From the NCBI GenBank assembly GCA_930367215.1, contig OV884060.1, positions 207,269,253 to 207,333,252 of the forward strand: a stretch of 64,000 bases of DNA, read 5' to 3'. The number at the start of each line of letters is the position of its first letter. The first letter of the stretch is position 1. Below, one piece after another: positions 45,725-56,809 of the stretch. Source of the DNA: Pollenia angustigena (taxonomy: Eukaryota > Arthropoda > Insecta > Diptera > Polleniidae). The notes under the pieces are model-generated. The model was not told where the DNA came from and did no database searches. It saw nothing but the letters and a program-made list of their open reading frames with translations. A program made the translations under genes and the position numbers.

Positions 45725-45815
45725 TTATTGTTTGTATTTTGCATTTTTAATTGTTTTTTTGTGTTAAAATTTTTTCTTGCCCCTTTTTTATTCGTGAGTT
45801 TATTTGAAAATTGGG
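45725..45815 (-). repeat. Dispersed repeat M, copy 1
   Basis: The complement reads TTCAAATAAACTCACGAATA, AAGAAAAAATTTTAACAC and CAATTAAAAATGCAAAATAC, matching 55513-55605 almost base for base over about 90 bp. Non-coding. Confidence 0.75.
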
Positions 45816-45964
45816 CAAAATCATAAAATTTATAATGAAGTTTGAAGTTTTGTCCACAATAACTCTGCCATTTTATGACTCATCTCTTCAAACGACCCAT
45901 GGTTATTTAAGAAAATTTATAACCTCTCAATAAAAAGAAAGAAATACATAGTCCGTTTAAAATT

Positions 45965-46445
45965 GTTGAAGATATTTGCATTTCAGTCACATCATCTTTT
46001 TTTAAAACACAAATAACGGTCATTTTAGAATATCTCAAAAACTGTTAGGCCCAGAACAGACGGTAAAGAGCAACTGCAACGAAACCCTTTAGAAATTATT
46101 GTTCTGAAACCAGTTTCAATCGTTTTCCACACACCCTGCAACCTAAATTGTACCAGAATGTAATGAAATTATCACAATCATTTAGATTTTCTTTGAGAAC
46201 AGATGAAACGCAAACACGAGTTTCCTGCACGCCGGTTTCAATGCAACTGATTTCCAATGCATTTCAAACCGGTCTCAAAATGGTCGCGTCGTGTGTGGTT
46301 CCTCAAAGGAGTCTATGGCATAAACGCAAATGAAACTCGAAAATAACTAGAAGTTGCAGTTTCGTTGCAGTTGCGTTTCACCGTCTGTTCTGGGCCTTAT
46401 ACTTTGACAATTCTGACTTCATATTCGGATTTAAGGGAAAGTTCC
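45965..46445 (+). repeat. Dispersed repeat I, copy interrupted by a Harbinger MITE
   Basis: The left part 45975-46047 (GAAGATATTTGCATTTCAG, ACACAAATAACGGTCATTTT) and right part 46397-46440 (AATTCTGACTTCATATTC) are contiguous in the paralogue at 35100-35240. The join falls at AAAACTGTT. Confidence 0.78.
46048..46396. mobile_element. 349-bp Harbinger-like MITE with TIR GGCCCAGAACAGACGGT
   Basis: The left end GGCCCAGAACAGACGG and the right end CCGTCTGTTCTGGGCC are perfect complements for 16 bp. GCAACTGCAACGAAAC inside the left is mirrored on the right. TTA duplications are at 46045-46047 and 46397-46399. The paralogous repeat at 35100-35240 lacks the insertion. Confidence 0.92.
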
Positions 46446-47015
46446 ACATTATTAGCCGTCATGATTAGCTGTTTTTATATATTTTTTTCTTCTTATTTGG
46501 AATCAATCTAAGGGATTTGCCAAGTGAAAATACGAAAGAAAAATAACGGCCACACTAATGGGCACTGGTCGGCTTAAATTAGCGAATGAATCAGTTTGGT
46601 GGTAAAGAATTTGTATGGTTTTTTTGTACTTAAGAACCTGCAACCCTCGCACCAATAAGTCTACCGGGATAATTTTTTATTATGTTATTTTCAATTATTA
46701 GCGAAAATTCGGTTTTTTATTTGAATAATTTAATATTTTGTTTGGTCAGCGACTTATTGGAAACTAGCTTTTTTTATTAAGTTAAAATTGTTTCTAATTT
46801 TTAATTTTTGCGTTTAGTTGTTTTTTTAAGGTTTTACTTTAAAAAGTTTTAAGATTAAGCGTTTTTTTTTTAATTTTTATATTTGTTTTACGATTTCAAA
46901 CATCATGTTTTAATTAAAAGTTATTTTTTTTTTGACTTTTTGCTTGAATTGAAGATTTTTATAAATATTTTTTGCAGCAAATTTCGAACCACCAAGACAA
47001 TTGTTTAAAGATTGG
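46446..47015. other. Unassigned AT-rich sequence
   Basis: Long T-rich runs from 46690 onward. No genes or bounded repeats seen. Confidence 0.35.
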
Positions 47016-47019
47016 CTCG

Positions 47020-47135
47020 CGGGCACCGCAGTGGTGCAGAAGGTAGAACGCAAAGAATTCTGATGATGAGAATATGGTTATACTCGAAACGTAAATTCAA
47101 CCCGAGTTCGAGCCTCAGCTCAGCCAAGAATAAAA
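47020..47135 (+). repeat. Candidate tRNA-derived SINE
   Basis: TGGTGCAGAAGG at about 47033 fits the RNA polymerase III A box (TRGYNNARNNGG) completely. GAGTTCGAGCCTC at about 47104 is a good B box. An A-rich AAGAATAAAAATT stretch follows. The spacing between the boxes is about 60 bases, longer than in a tRNA but acceptable for a SINE. No cloverleaf can be closed, so it is not a tRNA gene. Confidence 0.45.
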
Positions 47136-48340
47136 ATTATCAATAAATTTTAATTCATTTCATGTTGTAAAAATCCTTCCTTCAGTAAAAATAATTTAAT
47201 AAAAATTAAATTTGATGAATTCAACTCCCAACTAAATATCAAAATTTAAAATTATTTTTTTTTTCTGTTCAGCATTTTTTTGCACTCGCAGTAATTGCTT
47301 TGCGACTTTTGGTGACATGTTCTAAAAATGAGATCATTTGCGATTTTTTTCAACTTAAAACTGCTTTGTTTTTTAATTAGTGCTATAGGTTTTTTTTTAT
47401 TTGAATCTTGCTAGGACAAGAACAGAGAACAGTTTTTGATAAACTTTTTTTTAATTCCTGCAATTGTATATTTATTGATTTCCAGTTTTTGTTTTTTTGC
47501 TTTTATGAAGTTATTTTTTTAATTTGCATTAATTTTGTGATTTTTCACTAAAACGATTTTTAACTCGAATATTTTACGCTTGTTATACTAGAAATCGGTC
47601 GTAGATTTCAAATTATGCCCATTTTCGAAAAACCTTAAAGACCTATTTTCTGATTTTGGCGATTTTTTTTTTGGTTTCATTATTGAAAATCCATAAGAAA
47701 ATTGAATTTTTTTTCCACAATTTTTTTTCTTTTTCTGGTCCTAAAAAACATTTCTTTGGAAACTTAACAACATGTAGTTTTTGTTGTTGTTTTAATTGTT
47801 TGTTTTTGTTTTGTAGTCTCTTCATTTGTACTAATTACTTAATTAACTCATTTAGTGAAATTAAAGTATTTTGATATCAATTTCTTGCAAAAACAAAAAA
47901 ATGTTGCAGAGCGCTGAATTAAAGCAGCGACAACAAAAATAACAAAACATTGAACATGATCTACAAATATGTCGTCTTTGTTTCTGTTAATTTATTTACA
48001 ACAAGATGTTTGTTTGTTTGCTTTTTTTCTGTTCTCTGCTGTTCATACATAAAGAACAACGATCCCATCCAACAAAGTGAATTAACAACCAACCCAACCA
48101 TCCATCCGTTCATACTTTGTAAATAAACAGACATTTTTTCTTAAATATTTTTTCGTTATTTTAATGAAATGTGAGAATTACCGAAGGTCGTTGAATTTTT
48201 TTCTTTCTTTAAATAAAAGAACTCAGAAAAAAAAATTAAGAAAAAAATGGGTGAGTGTGTGCTAAGAAGAAGAAGAAGAAGAAAAAGAAGCGGGTAAAGG
48301 CACTACTACTTGCAATGCGCTGTCAATTGTCGCCATAAGA
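47136..48340. other. Unassigned sequence with an AAG microsatellite
   Basis: A run of AAGAAGAAG units lies at about 48265-48290. Frames at 47643-47874 are low-complexity on both strands. No TIR element or RNA recognised. Confidence 0.4.
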
Positions 48341-48347
48341 AGTGTTA

Positions 48348-48815
48348 AGCTGGAGGTCCACAACACACGTTCGATGCGTTTAATATTTTCTTGACCTGTT
48401 TTCAAGACGCATACGACGCATTCAAAAGTAGAATGTAGTCCTACTTCATAAGTTCGATACGCTTAAGCTGGAGCTCCACACCACGCCTTACTCGCTTTTT
48501 CGTAGCATTCGCAGCTGTCAAAAAAGTAGAATCTGTGTAGTTATACGTAGTAAGTTACATGCACAAAAGCGTGGATGCCTTGAGGCGAAAAGTAGGTTTA
48601 CTTCCTACTTTTGTAAGCGTCACAAGCAGCGCTCGAACAAATCAGCTGATTTTTACAAATTAAATTTTATTTCCACTTGTGCTGCTGCTGCATAAAAAGC
48701 GTTGCATGTAACTTAAGGCGTAGAACGCAAGTAAGGTTAGAAAAGCAGGCACTGCGTGGAGGCGAAAACGCGTGGTAAGGACCTCCAGCTGAACGCGTTA
48801 TGTGGAGTTTTAGCT
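48348..48815. mobile_element. Harbinger-like MITE containing a related MITE
   Basis: The outer left end AGCTGGAGGTCCACA and the complement of the outer right end, AGCTAAAACTCCACA, are flanked by TTA (48345-48347, 48816-48818). The inner element (48466-48790) starts AGCTGGAGCTCCACACCACG, ends CGTGGTAAGGACCTCCAGCT, and has TTA on the left only. The two belong to one family, so a relative inserted into its own kind. Non-coding. Confidence 0.72.
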
Positions 48816-48829
48816 TTACATTCAATATC

Positions 48830-49860
48830 CTAAGTAAGAAAATTGTCGCTGTAAAGACAATTGTTGCTTAAGAGATTTTTGTTTAAGGTTATACGACGTA
48901 ATATGATTTAAGCGACAATTGTCGCTGTGCAACATTTTTATCGTTTGATTCTTCCAACAAATATAGTTTTATAGTCGTTAACAAAAAAGATAAATTATAC
49001 AAGCGAAAATGGTTAAAAAAATGTATTATGGTCCCTGCAATGGCCACAAACTGTTGTTGTTTTTAACATTGCTTTTTTCACGATAAATAAAATATTTGGT
49101 TACACTAATTTGTTTGAAAAGTTTGGCTCTTCCTAGTACTTGAATGCTTTTCAATCATTTGCTTGGGTTGTTTATGGTTAACAATAACCATATCGAGCCC
49201 TATCCGCGAAAATAACGTAAGCGACATGATTTTCAATATTCGTTTTTTTTAATGGCAACACTTGCATCATCTCCTAAAATGTCATGGTCACAAAAGGTAC
49301 CTTTACGATTTTATAGCAAAAACATTTTTATTGTAAGCGACAAATTTCATACAAAATTTATATGAAATAAAAAAAATGGTCTCTCCTGTAAAATTTTATT
49401 TTTGGCGCTTACGTTATTTTCGCGGTTAGGGGTCGATATGGTTAACATTGACCATATTATTGTTTATTTTGAATATAATATGGATATGGAAAGAGTCAGT
49501 TTTTATTATAAAGACTTCCATCAATAATTTCCGCTGAATAGGTAAAATAAATAAGGCGACAGTGTCCATGAAGCATCAAGCACAGATGGCGCCATACTTT
49601 TTTCAAAACTACTTCACAAAAGAAAATAACTGTATCAATTTTGCTTTAAAAAACAAAGCACAATAGCCTTTTTCTACGTCAAAAAAATCATTAACAATGT
49701 AACAGAGCCACGCAATGCGTAATCTTGTTTATTTCATTCATGACATATGCCGATCAAGTTGTGTAGACTGGGAAAAATTATGTAGGGCTTAGCGATAATT
49801 TTTGCTGTTTGCACAAGCGACAAAAGTCTCTTTAAAGGTAAGCGACAATTGTCGCTATGC
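48830..49860. repeat. Region with perfect AGCGACAATTGTCGCT palindromes
   Basis: The 16-bp palindrome AGCGACAATTGTCGCT occurs perfectly at 48911-48926 and 49841-49856, about 930 bp apart. Diverged forms (AATTGTCGCTGTAAAGACAATT) occur at 48841-48862. They may be the ends of a larger decayed element enclosing 49170-49463. Confidence 0.5.
49170..49463. mobile_element. Foldback MITE of about 290 bp with 50-bp TIRs
   Basis: The left arm TAACCATATCGAGCCC, TATCCGCGAAAATAACG and TAAGCG is mirrored by CGCTTACGTTATTTTCGCGG, TTAGGGGTCGATATGGTTA. Complementarity spans about 50 bp at each end. The target duplication is uncertain. No ORF. Confidence 0.72.
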
Positions 49861-51230
49861 AAAAAGAATAAATAAAAAGGTTGGAAAGTTTACTAAAAGC
49901 TTGATTTCTTCGTTGTTGTTAAAGATTTTTAAAATTAACAACTTTATTGCTTTCTCAAACGCATACAATGAGTCACATTTTAAACGATACCGAAATATAA
50001 TTCCCGTTTTAAATATTTCTTTTAATTACCCAAATATTTTACTATTTGATTATTTTTATATAGCATGCCAAACAGGTGTGTCCGTGCTGATTCATAAAGT
50101 AAAAGTATTTTGGACACAAGTTCAATGATAGTGATATTTATTTGTTTTGTCACATGTGTCCCCTTTTCAAAAAAAAACAAAAAAATTTTCATTTTTCAGT
50201 AAAAAAAAAAAATCGAAACTACCGTTTACAGGTAGTCAAGACGAGTCAAGTGGCTAATGAAAGTTTTTTAAGAAACATTGAACCAGAGATCAATGAGCCG
50301 TTTGCTTCTAAAAGTAGATGAGGATCATGATGTTGCGGCTGCTGGTGCTGCTACTTCTGCTTAAGTGATGTTTTGTGTTTACAAATTAATGTTTTAGCTT
50401 CCGAATCATCGTAAAAACGATACGATACCACATTCTTAAATTATTTACTAAACAAAAGTATCAATACAACAAAATAATACAATAATAAAATAATACAAAA
50501 AACAAAAAAACACACACACATACTTCGATCACTATGATGATCAGCTGCAACTCATTAATGAGCACATTTAATTTCATTGGCGCCTACTTTTGGAACTCAT
50601 TTAACAACAAAGAAATAAGAAGAGAGAAAAAAACCTTTTGACTGGACCAGTGGTGGACCACCATCTCTGTCTCTACAAGAAAAAACATGTAAAAACCTTT
50701 AAGAAACAATTTATTTAATTTGAGTTTGTATTGTTTTTTATTTTTTATTTTTATTGTTATTTCCAATAAATGATCATCACACGCATCATTTAGCTAATTG
50801 ATCGATCGTTGGATCGTTTATACGTTTGTTTCTCCATGTAAATGGAGGCCTTAAATGTGGTTTATGTTAAAAGAAATAAAACTCATTTAATTTTTGCAGT
50901 AAATTAAGGTGATAATAGATACAAAAAAAGAAAACTGAAAATAACTTTAAAAAAATAAAATAAAATAAAAACAATAAAATAAAATACTTCTAAAATAAAA
51001 CGGTAACGTGATCAGGGGAAAAAATTAAATCAAGAAATATACAGTTTTATTTTTATACGATAAAATTTTTTGTTGAGATATCAAACGACTATATTTGTGG
51101 TTAAAAAACTTTTAAATACAGTCAAAGCTCGTTAGAACGGATTTTGCCTAAAAATATCTCAAGAACAATTTATTGAGATTCCTTTACGTTTTGTAGCTAT
51201 TTCTTGGAATTTATTTGGTTATTTTTTAGA
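49861..51230. other. Unassigned sequence
   Basis: A 108-codon frame at 49802-50128 has no domain or signal features and begins inside the palindrome region. CACACACACA lies near 50512. A solo pogo-like terminus, TACAGTCAAAGCTCGTTAG, is at about 51118. Confidence 0.4.
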
Positions 51231-51239
51231 TCAACTCCA

Positions 51240-53020
51240 AATGATCTAAAAAATAGTTTTCGTAGTCCCTAGTCCACCCACTGGTTAAGGGTAAGCGTCT
51301 TGCGGAGGAACTTACTTTTGGCGTTACACTTGTAGCTCGAATATGTGCAAGTAAAAGCTCAAACATATCTGAGATTCTTATCAACTACCACTGGTACCGG
51401 TAGCATTTAGGGGTTTTCTAGATACCGAACTGTTTGTTGGTGAGACATATTCAGTGACCACTTGGTGGCTGTGGATTATACCCGAATCGAGGTGCAGACT
51501 TTTCCCGTAGCACAGAATAAAATTTGTCCTGATGTACCTTTGTGCTTTTCTTCTTCAATAAAAGCAGCTTTTGCGATAGTGGTTGAATAGATAAACAAGA
51601 GAAAAGTACGAAGTCAAATTAATTTAGGGTTTTCATGAAAATACTGTTGTTTTTATGAATTATTAAATTAAAAATGTTTATTCAAACAAAATGTATTGTA
51701 ATGTGCTTAGGATTAAATTTAAATGTTCCCTGTTCGATAGTCCAAAGTACTCAAAAAACCTGTCCTTTAATCCACGGCGACACTAACCGGTCTCTCGTTA
51801 AAGCCATACCCTAGTCAGTTTCCATTCGTTAGTGCTAAAATTGCAGTGTCGCATTCCTAAAAAGTGCGGCCACTCCGGGTCATACGGGCGTTGCCACCAG
51901 TTCCCACATTAATGTCTACCAAGGAATGTATAATTAATAAGTGGCCCACTCCTCTGGTTTTACGCATTTAGCTGCACAAGTAATCTTGACTCCCCTTTAA
52001 ATATGTGGCAGTAGTTGAACCCTGCAGATAACGAGACTTGTCCATACATCAGTGACGGGCACATTTGCAAATCCTATGTACGCGTGCATAGGAATAAAAA
52101 TGCTGCTTGCGCGACGTCGACACATGTACACTATAAACTTCTTTGTGTGTCTGTGACGATGTACGTTCGGCTGTTGCTTTGTTGTTATTTCGTCAACACA
52201 AGCATAAATGTGATAGTATGTGTGTGCCCTTCACTTTCATACATGCATGTTAAGAGCAGTCCATAAAGGAGTCGGAGTACTCCAAAACTACTCCAAATAT
52301 ATGGTTAAAAGGTCGTCGATTTAACATTACGATTTCCTAGAAGTGACCATATAACCCCGTTTTCCAATTACAACGAAGAAGTCTTAAAACTACTCCATGT
52401 TCATACATACTCCTAGTGGATTAGCTTTGAAACTATTCCATGGTTTACTGAAGAGGATTAGTTTTAACTTCGTTTAAAAATGAAAGCATTTCGTTTAAAA
52501 ACGAAGACATGTCTTTTCACTACAAACTCTTTTTAACAATGACATGGTCCATGCTTGCATAACATTAGACCAGTCCAATATTATCTGCAGGGGAAGCTGC
52601 AGCCTTTTATGCGGATTTTCTGATAGCGTTTACTCGCTTAGCCTCATCAACTCCAGTTGTTACCCACAAGGCATTGCGGTGATCCGCCTGACTGGGGCTA
52701 TGATTTCGCTTTTGATCCTCTGGCGAATCAGCCACCTCATAGTGCTATAGTTTGCCTTTAGGCATTAACTGCTGGAAGGTTTTGTTCCATCTCAGGTATT
52801 TCGTATCCCTGACAACACCCTAAGGTTTCTTACACATATGAAAGCGTTCCCCGATTCGCACCGTGAAGTTAAGCTTTAAGAGTTCATCTGTCTGTAGCCA
52901 CTTTAGTTAAACGAAAACTGTGCCTAACGTCGGCATATCTAGAAAGCGACAACTATTGCTAGTTTCAAGTGGTCTTTAGCTCTAGTTACCCAAAGCATTG
53001 GCAGTTATCGCTATTTGCAT
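51240..53020. other. GC-richer, unexplained non-coding block
   Basis: Base composition rises noticeably above the neighbours. The block is dense in non-AT words (for example ACCACTGGTACCGGTAGC near 51389 and TGATCCGCCTGACTGGGG near 52679). All six frames are broken; the 83- and 68-codon frames show no recognisable domain. The texture suggests decayed retroelement sequence or a formerly transcribed unit, but no LTR, polymerase motif or poly-A junction could be seen. Similar texture appears at 63640-63880. Confidence 0.35.
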
Positions 53021-53221
53021 ACTGCCTATAAAGACCAGGCTTCAACTGTTTTTTTAAACAAAAGATCATTCCAACTTTAGCTAACTTTAAATAAACAAAT
53101 GTTGCTTTGTCTATTAACTGACAATTATCCCTGGTTTCTGACAGAAAAAGCAACGAAAATTTCTAAAACTTATTAATTTGTAGTCAATATAATAACCACT
53201 AGTGAAAAAAATATATAGTAT

Positions 53222-53993
53222 ACAAGTTAGAGTGCTATATTCGGCTGTGCCGGATCTTTGATACCCTCCACCGACAGTTCGAATGTTTAAGGAGTCATAT
53301 CTGTATGATGTTATTATTATCTTAAACTGTGACGATTTGTTATTAATTATGGTTTTAGGCGACTAAACTGTTTTCCGGTAGTAGGGTTTATATGGGGCCT
53401 AAGGTAAATTATAAACCGATCGTCACGAAATTTCACATTGTTATTTATAGTCCTAAAAAACTGTGACGTACCAAATTTTGTTACGATAGCGTTATTTTTT
53501 ACGGTTTTAGGCGTACTAAACTGTCTTCCGGGGGTAGTGTTTATATGGGGCTTAGGGTAAATTATGGACGGATCTTCACGAAATTTTACAGTGTGATTTC
53601 CAGTCAAATAAAAAATCGTATCTCATTCCGTGCCTTGTTCCAGCATTTATTTAATTTTTTGTAACAAAATTATCAATTTTTTTAGGTGGTGGTTCCACAT
53701 TTTGATTCATAGCTCTGGTCCTACTGAACCGATTTTGCTGGATTTCAATCCCAAACTGCTTAAGATAACTACAAGCAATTTGGCGCCAAGTTTGTTCATT
53801 TCCTTTGAGTTGTTCGAAAGGAAGCGTATTTTCAACAGACGGACGGACATGGCTAAATCGGCTTAGAATTCCTCAAGGACCCAGAATATATATACTTTAT
53901 GGGGTCTGCGATGAATAATAAAAAAGTTTCACACGGAATGACAAACTTTATATACCCTCTTCACAACTAATTGTGGTGGAGGGTATAAAAACT
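53222..53993 (+). repeat. Family A hairpin-ended repeat, complete copy
   Basis: It starts ACAAGTTAGAGTGCTATATT. The hairpin ATTCGGC/GCCGGAT and GATACCCTCCACCGACAG follow. Two related blocks of about 130 bp (53335-53450 and 53500-53590) each have TTTATATGGGGCnTA and TCACGAAATTT. The core ATGGCTAAATCGGC and CAAGGACCCAGAATATAT come next. The 3' end is TACCCTCTTCACAAC...TGTGGTGGAGGGTATA. Antisense frames in it are not genes. Confidence 0.82.
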
Positions 53994-54303
53994 AGCCTCA
54001 ATACTTGCAACGCGAAATGAAACTTGACTATTGGTCATTTGCCACAGAAATCAGAAATCTTATTAGAAAACGACATTTAAAATTCTTGCGTTTTCGATTT
54101 CCAGAACGCCCCTGATATTTATTTTAATAAAAAAAATGTTGTTCGCAAATTATTGTAAAGTCGTGTAAAGTTAACATGAAGTAAATATGAAGCAACATAA
54201 CTACCGAAAAATCAACTTTGTTTTCGACGATTTTACATTAATTTTTTTCTGTGCGTGGAGACGTTAAAATGCGTGAATTATTCTTAATTAATAAAACCTG
54301 ATA

Positions 54304-54529
54304 CACTGCACCAAATGAACCAATGAAAATGTACGTTAAGCAAACGAATTACGTATATTAAAATATTTTCGTTGGCTCAACGAATTATTCGTTAATTAAA
54401 TGAAAAGTTTAGTTTTATTAGGTATTACATTCATTATATTAATGAATAATTCGTTGAGCCAACGAAAATATTTTAATTAACGTAATTCGTTTGCTTAACG
54501 TACATTTTCTTTGGATTTTTGGTTCAGTG
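54304..54529. mobile_element. 226-bp palindromic TA-flanked MITE
   Basis: The left arm TGTACGTTAAGCAAACGAAT, AATATTTTCGTTGGCTCAAC, GAATTATTCGTTAAT is mirrored with only a few mismatches. The arms are about 70 bp and the loop about 60 bp. The termini are CACTGCACC and GGTTCAGTG with TA at 54302-54303 and 54530-54531. No coding capacity. Confidence 0.9.
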
Positions 54530-54534
54530 TACAT

Positions 54535-55510
54535 ATGTCGCCTGAAAGTCATACCAATTGCCCTTAAAATTAATGTCAAAGCTTTGTGATATCTAGTTTT
54601 TTCTCTGAGATATCTTAATCTGAATTGAAAATCGGATTTTACGCTTTATTCATTTGGCATTTTTTTTGTGATTTTTTTTTATAATTTTGACATAATTTTT
54701 GTTTTTTTTTTAAGATGTTTTTTATTTAGCGAAATCCTGATGTGATGGAGAAATCCTAAATACAGATTCGGAAAATACAATTGTGTCTCTTAAGTTTACC
54801 TTAGACAAATTTTAATAAAAAAAAAAATATTAAAAATTTGGATTTAAAAAAAAATATTTTCAAAATTGCCATAATTCAAATAATTGTCTAGAGCGTTTGG
54901 CATTTAGCAAACAAGTTCTTCATATTGATGACAGTTGAAAAAAACTACTACCTTCCTTATTGTAGCTTAACAATTTTAGCCTCTTTTGCGAGATTTTACT
55001 TTAGTTTTAAAGAAATCTTTTGATAACTTAATTAAAATATTTCAATAGTAGAATTTTAATGTGTTTTAATTTCTCTTTTGATTTATATACAATTTTGAGA
55101 ACAATCCGTATTTGGCCGTGACCATGACTGGCGGTTCAATAAAAAAAAAAAATGATTGATACTTTTGATTATCTAACACTTTTTTTTATTTGGTTATAAA
55201 AGAAACAAATAAATACTTGGAATATTTATAAAATTAGCAAAACTATAGGTTAATAAAAAAAGTAGTTTAAATTATTTGAAACTTAAAACTTTTGAAGTAA
55301 AGTTTATTTTTGTTTCATCACCAGTGCCCATGCTCTGTAACTCTCGCATCGAGAAACTTTTCGATTAAAATGTGCGAAATGAAACCAAAATGTTATATAT
55401 TGAAACAAACAGCTGTTTTTCTATCTTAACTGCGTCTGCAACTTTTTTTACTCGCTAATTTACTGTAAAAATGTCTGTAACATTTTTGTGAGAAAAGTTC
55501 CCGCTTTGAT
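54535..55510. other. Unassigned AT-rich sequence
   Basis: Nothing bounded is recognised. A solo terminus TTTTTTTCTGTGCGTG, like that of element E, lies just upstream at 54243-54258. Confidence 0.35.
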
Positions 55511-55512
55511 TC

Positions 55513-55605
55513 GTCAAATAAACTCACGAATAAAAATGGGACGAGAAAAAATTTTAACACTAAAAAACAATTAAAAATGCAAAATGCAAAGAATAGAAGC
55601 TAGCT
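55513..55605 (+). repeat. Dispersed repeat M, copy 2
   Basis: Plus-strand CGTCAAATAAACTCACGAAT, GAGAAAAAATTTTAACACT and CAATTAAAAATGCAAAATGC match the complement of 45725-45815. Confidence 0.75.
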
Positions 55606-55884
55606 TTTCCTCAACAATAAATTTCAGTGTATTTATCAAAAATGAAAAATTGGGAATTCAAGACATCATACAGAAATCTTTTTAATAATCACCCTTATTC
55701 TTTTTGGCGTCGTCAACAGTAAACAACGCCGTTTTTTATGTTTTGTTTCAATTTCGTATTCCCGTTGGCAATATTGCCATATTTCGATGACTGTTAACAT
55801 ATGTTTTGTATTTTCTAAGAAAAATTGCCGTTGCTGTTGCCTTAAATTGCCCTTGATTTTGTCGTCGGCATTTTTAGTGTTGTC

Positions 55885-56118
55885 TTGTGCTGCTTTGTGT
55901 CGTGTTTTAAAAATTTTACGTTATGGTTGGCTGTAATTTTGATTTCTACGGCGGTTTTGATATTTTTCTTTTTGTTGTGTTTTGATATATTTTTTGCGGA
56001 TATAATTGAAAAAATTAAAATAACAACTAAGTGCCAGTTCGAGAAGCTAGTGGAAGAGCTTGTAAAAATCCATTACTTGCCAGAGGATTATGCAGGGTCT
56101 CTTTTCCTAAAAAATTAA
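55885..56118 (+). other. Hypothetical 77-codon frame, low support
   Basis: It has a hydrophobic N-terminal half (one or two membrane-like segments) and a more protein-like C-terminal part, KCQFEKLVEELVKIHYLPED. It ends 30-40 bases before a Harbinger transposase relic on the other strand. It could be an unrelated chance frame or a remnant of the second protein many Harbinger elements encode; the sequence does not decide. Confidence 0.2.
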
Positions 56119-56149
56119 ATATCCCTTGCGATTAAAGAAGAGATGGTGG

Positions 56150-56465
56150 TCTTGTTTTTTTGTTTTTTTTTTTGAGCTAAAATTTTGATGTGGGTTCCGT
56201 CCGCACAGCCAATTACACCTGGAAATGCTGCTTTTCAAAGAAATGCAACTTTAATTTATCCATTGTGGACAAAGTTCTCTCTTCATGACTTCCAAAGTCT
56301 AAGACAAAATTTTTAAACTTGTGGCTGGGACAGTCAAAAGTTGAAATAATTTCCAACGCTGAGCTGGTACGATCCCTGGGCCAAAAAACGCAATGTTGCT
56401 GCAAATATATTGTGTTTGGAACAAACGTTCCCTTTTTTAAAGAGGCTCTATTATTTCCAACTTTC
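56150..56465 (-). pseudogene. PIF/Harbinger transposase fragment
   Basis: Minus-strand translation across two frames gives GTFVPNTIYLQ, then ATLRFLAQGSYQLSVGNYFN near 56400-56340, then a LSQPQV segment broken by stops. AAFPGVIGCADGTHIKIL follows at 56225-56172. ALRFLAxGSxQxxVG and FPGVIGxxDGTHIxI are hallmarks of the DDE_Tnp_4 (HARBI1-like) family; the Asp of the DGTH motif is the first catalytic residue. At least one frameshift and several stops separate the parts, and the remaining catalytic segments are not found. It is a relic, but it shows that Harbinger elements were once active here, consistent with the TTA/TAA-flanked MITEs. Confidence 0.85.
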
Positions 56466-56524
56466 CAAAAGAACGTTTATTGAGCCGGAAATAACTTTCA
56501 AATCTTAAAAAGGTTAAAAAAAAT

Positions 56525-56806
56525 CCATCCATCCCACGAAATGTGGTCGGGATTGGAGAAGTGGGCGTGGTACCTCCCGTACAAGAAATATCAAAAATTG
56601 TATAAAAACCTGAATCTTTGGACTGTCATATGATCTATGGTTACGCCGTATATATCAAAAGATCGGAAATCTTTAGTAGGAAATATTCTCTGAAAAACTC
56701 GGAAAAATCGGTTCAGATACAACAAATTTTTGATATTTTTTGTACGGGAGGTACCACGCCCACTTCTCCAGTCCCGCCCACATTTTGTGGGATGGTGTGT
56801 ATTGAT
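56525..56806. repeat. 282-bp foldback with about 75-bp arms
   Basis: The left arm GGAGAAGTGGGCGTGGTACC, TCCCGTACAAGAAATATCAA faces its complement at 56725-56800 with few mismatches. The outer words ATCCATCCCAC and GTGGGATGGTGT also match. The arms are GC-richer than the surroundings. No target duplication was identified. Confidence 0.8.
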
Positions 56807-56809
56807 AAC

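Noticed and set aside
49802..50128. 108-codon plus-strand ORF as a gene
   Set aside because: It has no recognisable domain, starts within the palindrome region, and has the composition of chance AT-rich frames.
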